Assembly (NCBI RefSeq): GCF_000211815.1
Contig: NZ_GL890848.1
Coordinates: 52,124-116,123, forward strand
Length of the DNA stretch: 64,000 nucleotides
Reading direction: 5' to 3'
Origin: Moorena producens 3L
Lineage (GTDB): Bacteria; Cyanobacteriota; Cyanobacteriia; Cyanobacteriales; Coleofasciculaceae
This document shows positions 8,576 through 16,263 of the stretch, one piece after another. Made by a program: the position numbers and the translations under genes. Positions within the stretch are counted from its first letter, which is position 1; every line of letters starts with the position of its first letter. Below the pieces are notes generated by a model. The model saw only the letters and a list, made by a program, of their open reading frames with translations. It was not told the DNA's origin and did no database searches.

Positions 8576-10324
8576 GTGCATCGGGGGTGGATTGTGGTGC
8601 CAAGGTGGTTATTACCAAGTATAAGTGAAATTTTATCCCAACAGGAATTAATTGAAAGCGATGACAAGGTTACTGTTTCAGTAGAGCAAGCAACTGTGAT
8701 TGACACTTGCTCAGTAGGTGCTAGCTGTCGCAGAACAAGAGAAGCGGCTAGCCCTAAGCATAGGGCAGCAGCAGCTAAAGCTCAACGGGAATGGCAAAGT
8801 GCGATCGCTACCTTGGAACAGTTGCTGTTGCCAGGGGTTTCAGGCAACCGATCAACAAGCCATAATCCCGAACACTCGTCGAAGCAAGGACTAATTATAG
8901 CTGGTCCTGCTCCAGTCTTAAGTGATCGAGAGCTACTGGCAAGTTTCGAGACTGGGATTTTTACGAACGACGCCTTGAATCCTTGGGCTTTTATGCCCTT
9001 CCAGCTACCTCCGGCTCAACCTGATACTACTCCTTTTGTACAAAATACGACCTACAGGTTACCCCTGTTTCCAGGAGACCCCTTAGCTAACGAGCAGTTT
9101 TGTTTAGTTTTTACTAAAGACTTTAGCTTAGTCATGGTCTCTGGGAAAGACCACTTTGGCGTTCCAGGCTTTCAATTCTCCTTTGACCCAGAGGATATCC
9201 AACATGTTTGGGCATCACTGCGCCATAGACTATTACTGAGCAGTTCTCATCATCTCAAGCAGTTGGAAGCTTTAATGGAAAAATTTGTGCCAAAGCCCCC
9301 CGATTACCGCATTGTAATGAACTTTGGTCGTGGGCTTCTGGAGAATTTACCAGAACTGCCTTCAGTAGAACTGAGCCAGACTATACCGGTTACAATATCC
9401 GAGTCAACAATGGTTCAGCCAAGACAACCTCAGCATCAGAGGGATAGGGTCAAAACTGGTAGTCACTCACAAAATGGGTCTTCTAGTACACCCTTTGCCA
9501 AGAAACAGAAAGTACAGGAGCCTAACTGGCAACGATTGGTGAAAAATGAAGCGCGAGGCTTTCCTAGAATCTCTGCTGTTCACCCAAAAGAAAATTCTGA
9601 AGCTACACCTGACGTTGAGCTGCTCCGAGCTCTGACCCATGAAATCCGGACACCCCTAACTACAATTCACACCCTGACTAAACTACTGCTTAGACGTCGT
9701 GACTTGCCTCCAGAAGTCATGCGGCGTATAGAAATTATTGACCATGAGTGTAGCGAACAAATCAACCGCATGGAGTTGATTTTCCGGGCAGTAGAATTAG
9801 AAACAACGGCAGCCAAGCAAACCCCTGTTAGCCTGACCTGTATATCTCTGGCTCGGGTTTTTCACAACAGCATCCCCCGCTGGCAAAAACAAGCACAGCG
9901 ACGTAATTTAACCCTAGATGTAGTCTTACCGCAACAGTTGCCAACAGTGGTCAGTCATCCCGCCTTGCTAGATCAGGTGCTAACTGGCTTGATGGAAAAT
10001 TTCACCCGGTCTATTCCAACAGGGGGTCACATCCAGTTACAGGTTACACCTGCTGGAAACCAGCTGAAGTTACAATTCCAGTCTCAGATTAATCACGAAA
10101 CAATTGCTGACGACCATTGCCCGACATTGAAGTCCCTTGGTCAGCTGCTGACTTTCCAGCCAGAAACGGGTAGTATCAGTTTGAATTTGAATGTGACCAA
10201 AAATCTATTCCAGGCGTTGGGGGGCAAACTAATTGTTAAGCAACGACCCCAACAGGGTGAGGTGATGACAGTATTTTTACCGTTAGCTGACCTGGCTAAG
10301 ACACCATTGCCTGGGATTGGTTAA
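8576..10324 (+). CDS. DICT-like histidine kinase with intact His but degenerate ATP-binding domain
   Basis: The N-terminal part (about residues 80-250) resembles the sensory region of the neighbouring kinase (10344-11780) and may be a divergent DICT domain. A HisKA helix follows with phosphoacceptor His355 in THEIRTPLT. The C-terminal HATPase fold is recognisable, but its nucleotide motifs are eroded. The N-box reads QVLTGLMENFTRS, the DTGxG G1 box is replaced by SQINHE, and the G2 box is TGSISLN rather than GxGxGL. No membrane segment is seen, so the protein is probably cytoplasmic. The start is uncertain: GTG 8576 is used here, while a good AAGGAG at 8543-8548 would better serve a start near 8561 (ATT). 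It is convergent with the next kinase, 19 bases apart. Confidence 0.75.
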   Translation: MHRGWIVVPRWLLPSISEILSQQELIESDDKVTVSVEQATVIDTCSVGASCRRTREAASPKHRAAAAKAQREWQSAIATLEQLLLPGVSGNRSTSHNPEHSSKQGLIIAGPAPVLSDRELLASFETGIFTNDALNPWAFMPFQLPPAQPDTTPFVQNTTYRLPLFPGDPLANEQFCLVFTKDFSLVMVSGKDHFGVPGFQFSFDPEDIQHVWASLRHRLLLSSSHHLKQLEALMEKFVPKPPDYRIVMNFGRGLLENLPELPSVELSQTIPVTISESTMVQPRQPQHQRDRVKTGSHSQNGSSSTPFAKKQKVQEPNWQRLVKNEARGFPRISAVHPKENSEATPDVELLRALTHEIRTPLTTIHTLTKLLLRRRDLPPEVMRRIEIIDHECSEQINRMELIFRAVELETTAAKQTPVSLTCISLARVFHNSIPRWQKQAQRRNLTLDVVLPQQLPTVVSHPALLDQVLTGLMENFTRSIPTGGHIQLQVTPAGNQLKLQFQSQINHETIADDHCPTLKSLGQLLTFQPETGSISLNLNVTKNLFQALGGKLIVKQRPQQGEVMTVFLPLADLAKTPLPGIG

Positions 10325-10343
10325 CCATTACCTCGACGATTTT

Positions 10344-11780
10344 TTAAGTTTCAGAGGCAATTGGTAGCAGCACTTTAAATTGGGAGCCTTGCCCGAATCG
10401 ACTAACTACTGCAATTGAACCACCGCCCCGTTGTAATAACTGTTGCACAATGGTTAAACCTATCCCTGCACCAAGGTCTTCCCTAGGTGTTGACCTACCC
10501 CGATAAAAACTGTCAAAAATCTTAGGTATGTCACTTTCAGCAATGCCAATACCTGTATCACTAAATATCAGCTGAACATACTTGCCCTTACGAGTTCCCT
10601 GTACTCTAACTTTACCGCCAGCGGGAGTAAACTTTAAACTATTGTGCAACAGATTAATCACGATATGCCTCAAGCCCACCTCTGAAAACAAGACTGAGGG
10701 GAGATTGGCGGGAATTGTGTAGCCGAGCTGGATGCCTTTTTCTTGGGCAAGGGGTTGATAGGTGCTGACAATACCAGGAACAATGTCTGCTAGCTTCAAC
10801 GGCAAGGTTTGATCCGTTTGGGGGTCACCCTCTAGCTGAACCAGTTCTAGTAATCCAGCCACTAAGGAATTTAAGCGATCGCATTCTTTATAAAGAAGCC
10901 CAATATAGCGTTGGCGTTGGGCGAGCTTCATTTGTGAGGCATCGAGCAGCTTCAGGGCAGTTTTCATGTTCGTTATGGGTGTCCGTAATTCCTGAGCCAC
11001 TCGCTGAAGTATCTCATCACTCATATAAGGCTCGACCTTTGATAAGGAATTCTTCCCTACCACAACCGACTCAGGAACTGCTGGCGGTGATGGGGGAGAT
11101 GGGTTAGTCTCCCCGATTGGCTGTGTTGCCAGGGTATTCTGAACAATTTCTTCTGTACGTTGTACTTGTTTAAGCAACAACTGGGTTAGTAGTGTACTAT
11201 TAAGTGTTTCTGGGGGAGCTAAAAGGGTTTCCCAATGGCTGAGTTGGTCTGCTGTATTGCTCCCAATAACTGTACTTAACCCCTGTAAAAACTGCCGAAT
11301 TACTGATTGCTCAAGGGTAAAAACAGCTAACAATGGTTGACTGAGTTCACTATCAGTTAGATTGTCAGATTCCGATAGATCAGGCTGGCAAGCCACAATT
11401 AAACTACTATAGTTCTCACCGAGAATCAGTAAGAAATACTCCTGTTGTAGTTGAGTTTCAGTCTCCAACGGTAGGGAAAACAGTTGAGAATCTCTGTTGA
11501 GGTTAACTCCGTTTTTCCAGTCATCTCCTAAACAGTGGCACAGATAAATTGTTTTGGGTAAATCAACCTGTTGTTGATACCGTTTTATTTCTCTGTGCCA
11601 GCCCTCACCCTGTGGCTTGACCAAAATTGTGGCTGAAATGTTTTGCTGAATTAGCAGGTCAAAGGTTGCTCTGACTAGCGATTTCAGGGTGACAGGAGTG
11701 ATTGTTAGAGACTCGGGAGAGGCAAGAGTCTCTAAAACCAGCTGGTAGAGAGACAATTCTGGATTAGGTGGCAGGTTCAT
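10344..11780 (-). CDS. DICT-domain histidine kinase lacking the phosphoacceptor His
   Basis: This 478-residue soluble protein has an N-terminal DICT-type sensory domain (about residues 8-190), a Pro-rich linker near residue 225, a dimerisation/HisKA helix, and a complete HATPase domain. All ATP-binding boxes are present: NLLHNSLKFTP (N), FSDTGIGIAE (G1), FDSFYRG (F) and LGAGIGLTIV (G2). In the HisKA motif the expected His is Gln263 (AQELRTPIT; codon CAG at 10992-10994). The protein should bind ATP but cannot autophosphorylate on the usual residue. Its convergent neighbour has the opposite defect. ATG at 11778-11780 is the start; no strong ribosome-binding site is seen. Confidence 0.85.
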   Translation of the reverse strand: MNLPPNPELSLYQLVLETLASPESLTITPVTLKSLVRATFDLLIQQNISATILVKPQGEGWHREIKRYQQQVDLPKTIYLCHCLGDDWKNGVNLNRDSQLFSLPLETETQLQQEYFLLILGENYSSLIVACQPDLSESDNLTDSELSQPLLAVFTLEQSVIRQFLQGLSTVIGSNTADQLSHWETLLAPPETLNSTLLTQLLLKQVQRTEEIVQNTLATQPIGETNPSPPSPPAVPESVVVGKNSLSKVEPYMSDEILQRVAQELRTPITNMKTALKLLDASQMKLAQRQRYIGLLYKECDRLNSLVAGLLELVQLEGDPQTDQTLPLKLADIVPGIVSTYQPLAQEKGIQLGYTIPANLPSVLFSEVGLRHIVINLLHNSLKFTPAGGKVRVQGTRKGKYVQLIFSDTGIGIAESDIPKIFDSFYRGRSTPREDLGAGIGLTIVQQLLQRGGGSIAVVSRFGQGSQFKVLLPIASET

Positions 11781-11884
11781 TTAGGGTTAAAGGTGGTTTG
11801 GTTAAAGGTGGTTTGGTTAAAGCTTAAACGTTGACCTTCCATGTGATAATCTACAACCTGCCCGCTAAAATAGCTGTCAACTTG

Positions 11885-13405
11885 CTAACCTATAACCTGT
11901 AGCCTACTCATCAAAGCATCTCGGGCTTGCTCTCGGTCATCGAAGTGGATTTTTTCAGTGCCCAGAATTTGATAATCTTCGTGACCCTTACCAGCAATTA
12001 AAACTCCATCCCCCGGTTTTGCTTGCAAGATGGCAGTCCGAATGGCGGTAGCGCGATCGCAAATTACCATTGGTTCCACTGATTGAGGAATCCCCTCTAA
12101 AACATCCTCTAAGATGCTTTCTGGGTTTTCGGTGCGAGGGTTATCCGAGGTGACTACAGCAACATCAGCTAACTGAGCCGCTATTTTCCCCATCTTAGGA
12201 CGCTTAGTGCGATCGCGATCGCCACCACAGCCAAATACACAAATCATCTTGCCCTCAATAAAGGGTCGTGATGCCCTTAGTAAGTTTTCCAAACTATCTG
12301 GGGTGTGGGCATAATCGACAATAACACTAATATCCTGTTCCGGTTGAATTTGCACCCGTTCCATCCGCCCTGGCACTCCTGGAAATTGAGCCAAGGCTGC
12401 TGCTACTAATTCTAAATCCAAACCCAGCTCTAAAACTGTTCCTACTGCTGCGAGCAAGTTAGACAGATTGTATTGACCCACTAGGGGCGAATTAAAGCTA
12501 ACCTCTCCTACTGGAGTATGCATAATTCCTCTAACCCCTGTTGGCTCGTAGCTTAAGTCCTTCGTCCAGAAATCAGCGGATGGGTTTTGGATACTATAGC
12601 TCCAGACTTGCTCAGTTGGTAACTGTTGGATTAACCGCTCTCCATAGGAGTCATCAGCATTAATAATTGCCCTGCCTTTGAGATAGTCGGAACTAAACAG
12701 CTTAGCTTTAGCGCTGAAGTAATCATCCATGTTCTGGTGGTAGTCCAAATGGTCTTGGGTGAGATTGGTAAACACCGCCACCTCAAACGGACAGCCCTGG
12801 ATTCGACCTTGGGCTAAGGCGTGTGAACTAACTTCCATCACTGCCATTTGGGCACCTGCTTTGACCGCTAACTGGAGCTGTTGTTGCAATTGAACTGCAA
12901 ATGGTGTAGTGTAGCTTGCTGTTTGCTCAAAACCTGGCCAACGGGCATAGAGGGTACCCAAAAGTGCTGTGGGGATAGGACTAGAGCTATGAGCGAGCAG
13001 AAATTCAATCAGATGGGTAGTTGTAGTTTTGCCATTAGTACCCGTGACTCCAATCAGCCTGAGCTTCTGTGCTGGGTAGTCGTAGAAGGCTGCTGCAGTT
13101 TGAGCAGACACGGTGGTCATGTCATCGGCAGCAATTACACAAACTCCTGTTTCCGGTGAAAGTTCCTGGGGGGGATGTTTGGCAGCCGCTTGGGGAGAAA
13201 TTATCGCTGCTACTGCCCCAGATGCGATCGCACTTTCCCAGAACTCTCCACCATCTACCCTAGTGCCTGGCATCCCGATAAATAAATCTCCTGGTTGGCA
13301 GGCGTGGGAATTGGTACAGATGCCTGTAACCGTTACATCAAGACCCTCGGGGCTAGGAATTTCCACAATATTGGCAATTTTGGCTAATAATTCCCTTAGC
13401 TTCAT
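11885..13405 (-). CDS. murE: UDP-N-acetylmuramoyl-tripeptide synthetase (meso-DAP adding)
   Basis: MurE adds meso-diaminopimelate to UDP-MurNAc-L-Ala-D-Glu in the cytosol during peptidoglycan precursor synthesis. The 506-residue length and three-domain Mur ligase layout are normal. The ATP-binding loop GVTGTNGKTTTTHL lies near residue 118. The substrate-selecting DNPRTEN motif, diagnostic for meso-DAP rather than Lys, is present near residue 422. The start ATG is at 13403-13405. It is probably co-directional with, but separated by repeats from, the glutaredoxin-like gene upstream. Confidence 0.96.
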   Translation of the reverse strand: MKLRELLAKIANIVEIPSPEGLDVTVTGICTNSHACQPGDLFIGMPGTRVDGGEFWESAIASGAVAAIISPQAAAKHPPQELSPETGVCVIAADDMTTVSAQTAAAFYDYPAQKLRLIGVTGTNGKTTTTHLIEFLLAHSSSPIPTALLGTLYARWPGFEQTASYTTPFAVQLQQQLQLAVKAGAQMAVMEVSSHALAQGRIQGCPFEVAVFTNLTQDHLDYHQNMDDYFSAKAKLFSSDYLKGRAIINADDSYGERLIQQLPTEQVWSYSIQNPSADFWTKDLSYEPTGVRGIMHTPVGEVSFNSPLVGQYNLSNLLAAVGTVLELGLDLELVAAALAQFPGVPGRMERVQIQPEQDISVIVDYAHTPDSLENLLRASRPFIEGKMICVFGCGGDRDRTKRPKMGKIAAQLADVAVVTSDNPRTENPESILEDVLEGIPQSVEPMVICDRATAIRTAILQAKPGDGVLIAGKGHEDYQILGTEKIHFDDREQARDALMSRLQVIG

Positions 13406-13454
13406 AATCTATTGCACCAAATGACACTATAAGATCTACCGAATCATCACAGCC

Positions 13455-13503
13455 ACCAGTCAACCGTCAACCGTTAAACCGTCAACCGTCAAACCGTCAA
13501 CCT
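13455..13503. repeat. GTCAACCGT short tandem repeat
   Basis: Five to six irregular copies of GTCAACCGT(TAA) lie between murE and the glutaredoxin-like gene. It is the same family as at 2847-2895. Confidence 0.7.
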
Positions 13504-13513
13504 GATGTATCGC

Positions 13514-13786
13514 CTATTTTGGCTCACTAACAGGGAAATATTTCCGTAACATTCGCTGCAATTGTGCAACGCTAGCACGAGGAGAGGGGCGAGGCAGGAG
13601 CTGTTCCTGACCAAAGTGGTTGATACATAGTACTGGCACTTCATACTGATAGGATTGGAACCAATCCTCTCGACTGGTAATGTCTCGAACCTCTAGCTTA
13701 AAGGTTAACCCTTCAATCATCTCTAGCTTTTCAAGCAATCCCTCACAAAGATGGCAACCGGGTTTACTGTAAAGAATTAATTCCAT
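13514..13786 (-). CDS. Glutaredoxin-like protein
   Basis: This is a 90-residue thioredoxin-fold protein with the redox motif CHLC (Cys11-Cys14) after the first beta strand and the cis-Pro motif VPVL near residue 51. It matches the short glutaredoxin-like family (DUF836 type) common in cyanobacteria. It is likely a cytosolic thiol/disulfide exchange protein; its partner is unknown. The start ATG is at 13784-13786. It is divergent from the S-formylglutathione hydrolase gene across about 140 bases that must hold both promoters. Confidence 0.85.
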   Translation of the reverse strand: MELILYSKPGCHLCEGLLEKLEMIEGLTFKLEVRDITSREDWFQSYQYEVPVLCINHFGQEQLLPRPSPRASVAQLQRMLRKYFPVSEPK

Positions 13787-13926
13787 CAGGCAAGTTAGTT
13801 GAAAATTGTTGATTTAGACGATAGTTTAGTAAAGATAAGTGCAGCTTCGGCAAACATAGCTGGAGAAACGCTAAAATGCTGGACAGCCACATTCGCCTTC
13901 ATGGTACGTCCATTTGAACCAGCCCC

Positions 13927-14778
13927 ATGTCCACAGACCTTCGCCTCGTCTCCGAAAACCGTTGCTTTGGCGGTACAGTAGGTTTTTACACTCATCAATC
14001 TCAGACTTGTAGGAGCGAGATGGGGTTTTCCGTATACCAACCCCCCCAGGCGAAAGTGCAATCCGTTCCAGTTCTATATTACCTGTCAGGTTTGACTTGC
14101 ACGGAAGAGAATTTTATGGTTAAATCGGGTGCTCAGCGATTTGCAGCCAAGTATGGATTGATGTTGGTGGCTCCAGATACCAGCCCTCGGAATACAGGAA
14201 TTCCAGGTGAGGACGATGAGTGGGACTTGGGGTCTGGTGCTGGTTTTTACGTAGATGCCACTCTTGAACCTTGGTCAGCTCACTACCAAATGTATAGCTA
14301 CGTTGTCCATGAGTTACCCGAGGTAATTGCCAAAAATTTCCCCACGCAAGTTGAGAAACAAGGTATATTTGGTCATTCTATGGGCGGTCATGGTGCGTTG
14401 ATTTGTGCCTTAAAAAACCCAAAGCAGTACCTATCTGTTTCTGCTTTTGCTCCCATTGCTGCTCCCATGCGCAGCCCCTGGGGTCAGAAGGCATTCACCA
14501 ATTACCTCGGGACAGACCAAGAGCAATGGCGAGCTTACGATGCCAGCGAACTGGTGTTGACAGCCAACTATAACCATACAATTTTGATTGACCAAGGCAC
14601 CGCTGACCCCTTTTATGAGAAGCAGCAGTTGCTCCCTGAGGTGTTTGAGAAGGCTTGTGAAAAAGCAGATCAGCCCCTGACTTTCCGTCTCCAGGTCGGC
14701 TATAACCATGGTTACTATTTTATCGCCACCTTTATAAAAGACCATATCAGCCATCATGCTGAGGCTTTGTTGGATTGA
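13927..14778 (+). CDS. fghA: S-formylglutathione hydrolase
   Basis: This esterase-D family serine hydrolase releases formate and glutathione from S-formylglutathione, the second step of glutathione-dependent formaldehyde detoxification, in the cytosol. The catalytic triad is visible: Ser151 in GHSMGGHG, Asp227 in DQGTADPF, and His261 in YNHGYYF. LSGLTCTEENF near residue 55 is the conserved substrate loop. The length of 283 is normal. No class III alcohol dehydrogenase gene lies beside it in this window. The ATG at 13927 gives the family N-terminus (MSTDLRLVSENRCFGG). Confidence 0.95.
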   Translation: MSTDLRLVSENRCFGGTVGFYTHQSQTCRSEMGFSVYQPPQAKVQSVPVLYYLSGLTCTEENFMVKSGAQRFAAKYGLMLVAPDTSPRNTGIPGEDDEWDLGSGAGFYVDATLEPWSAHYQMYSYVVHELPEVIAKNFPTQVEKQGIFGHSMGGHGALICALKNPKQYLSVSAFAPIAAPMRSPWGQKAFTNYLGTDQEQWRAYDASELVLTANYNHTILIDQGTADPFYEKQQLLPEVFEKACEKADQPLTFRLQVGYNHGYYFIATFIKDHISHHAEALLD

Positions 14779-15048
14779 ACAAAATTGAGATAATCCCTTG
14801 GTTGCTGAAAAAGTCGAGGTTGGAAGTGTGGACAATACTTCTGCTATTCAGGTTAATCAAAAACTCTAAAAAAACTGGTAATTTATAACTATTAAACCCA
14901 GTTTTATTTCTGCAAATCCTAGAATAATATACAGATTTTAGAATAATGTGTTGTTAAAAAAAACTCATTAACTAAGCGCATAAATCTTGTAAATACTAGG
15001 AAAATAAAAACAAATTAATGTCAACATCAGTACATTGAGGTTCTGAAT

Positions 15049-15795
15049 ATGGCTAATGAAGGTGAAATGTTGGCTTCAACTGTGAACCATCAGCAGTGGG
15101 TTTGTACCGTTTGTGGCTATAACATGATTGGTGAAATGCCTGATGTCTGTCCGTTCTGTAGAGCACGCCATGACAAATTCGTTACTTGGGATGAGGCAGA
15201 GCAAACCTATCGAGTGACCCCACACCAGATAAATAACTACGTTACACAATTGATTTCTGTGCCTCGTCTTGGTATGGAGCATGCTGCTTATCGCATTGAA
15301 ACGGATAGTGGTGCGGTATGGATTGATTGTCCATCAGCATTCAATCGAGACTTGGAGCCAGTAGAAGCTATCTACTTTACCCATAAAGATTTCATGGGTG
15401 CATCCAACCAGTATCGTGATTTATGGGAAGCTAAAGTTTATCTGCACGTTAACGATGCTGAGCATCCACTTGCCGAGCAATTTCCGATTGACAACAAAAT
15501 TTATGGTGACTTCACCGAGCATGGCATTGAAGCTTTCTATATTGGTGGACATACACCGGGCTTCATGATATATATCTATGACTTGGTCTTGTTTATTGGT
15601 GACTATGCCTTCCCTCCAGGGTCTAGTATGCAATTCAACCCCTTTGGACCAAAAGACAAAACCCGTAAACGTGCATCACGGATACTAGATATTGTTTCCG
15701 AGAGATCCCTTGAGGTTGTATGTGGCTTCAACTTTTTTACTGACTTCGATAGCTGGCGTGAGGATTTCAATCACCTACTTGATACAGCTAGATAA
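15049..15795 (+). CDS. Rubredoxin-like zinc ribbon fused to a metallo-beta-lactamase-like domain
   Basis: Residues 17-40 form a rubredoxin-type metal knot with VCTVCGY and CPFC (Cys19, 22, 34, 37). A metallo-beta-lactamase-like fold follows. The usual HxHxDH metal motif is eroded to THKDFMG (His112, Asp114), while GGHTPG (His168) and IGDYAF (Asp185) remain. The protein therefore probably lost at least one metal site, and hydrolase activity is uncertain. Rubredoxin knots joined to this fold occur in flavodiiron-type redox systems, but no flavodoxin domain is present here. At 248 residues without a signal peptide it is probably cytosolic. The gene stands alone; a weak GAGG-like site precedes ATG 15049. 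Confidence 0.75.
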   Translation: MANEGEMLASTVNHQQWVCTVCGYNMIGEMPDVCPFCRARHDKFVTWDEAEQTYRVTPHQINNYVTQLISVPRLGMEHAAYRIETDSGAVWIDCPSAFNRDLEPVEAIYFTHKDFMGASNQYRDLWEAKVYLHVNDAEHPLAEQFPIDNKIYGDFTEHGIEAFYIGGHTPGFMIYIYDLVLFIGDYAFPPGSSMQFNPFGPKDKTRKRASRILDIVSERSLEVVCGFNFFTDFDSWREDFNHLLDTAR

Positions 15796-16263
15796 ATTCA
15801 AGAAGCGGTGTTGCTTAATAATGGAATGATTAACCAACGCCGAAATTCAAACCATTAACCATCTAGGATTAATAGCAGCAATTATCGATTTTTATCTGTT
15901 ATTACACATTGGAAACAGCATTTTGTAACTAGCAACTTGGGTTATTAAGCTGTTGCCCATTTAAATTGGTTATTATTCAGTCTCTTGCAGAGCGCGAGTG
16001 GGTGAAACCACGGCAGACCGCGAGTGGGGGAGACCCCCGGATGAAGGCACTGCCTCCCCAAGACCGCGCTACATCCCTTGGAAAAAACACCGTCAAACCC
16101 TCTCCCCTGCTCCCCTGCTGTCAAAACAATAGAATTTAAATGAAAACCAGCTTAGCTGGCTTTGAGGACGGCAATATCCCAAAAAGAAGACGTGAAGACC
16201 GATCTATGGGATCGCACTGGCTTTTTTAGAATTGTGAACAGTTAGAGGAAAGAGTGATTAGAG
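15796..16263. other. Gene-free clpB upstream region with dispersed repeats
   Basis: No gene is seen. Bases about 15989-16077 carry two adjacent copies of the GCGAGTGGGGGAAACCCCC / AAGACCGCGCTGC family. Before clpB, CCAGCTTAGCTGG at about 16146-16160 forms a short hairpin. I looked for a CIRCE element (TTAGCACTC/GAGTGCTAA) and saw none. Confidence 0.6.

Noticed and set aside
13795..14061. Minus-strand 88-codon frame and plus-strand 60-codon frame (13799-13981) overlapping the fghA start
   Set aside because: Both overlap the divergent promoters or the fghA N-terminus, lack ribosome sites and have no recognisable family features.
16141..16263. CIRCE heat-shock operator before clpB
   Set aside because: The TTAGCACTC/GAGTGCTAA inverted repeat is not present.
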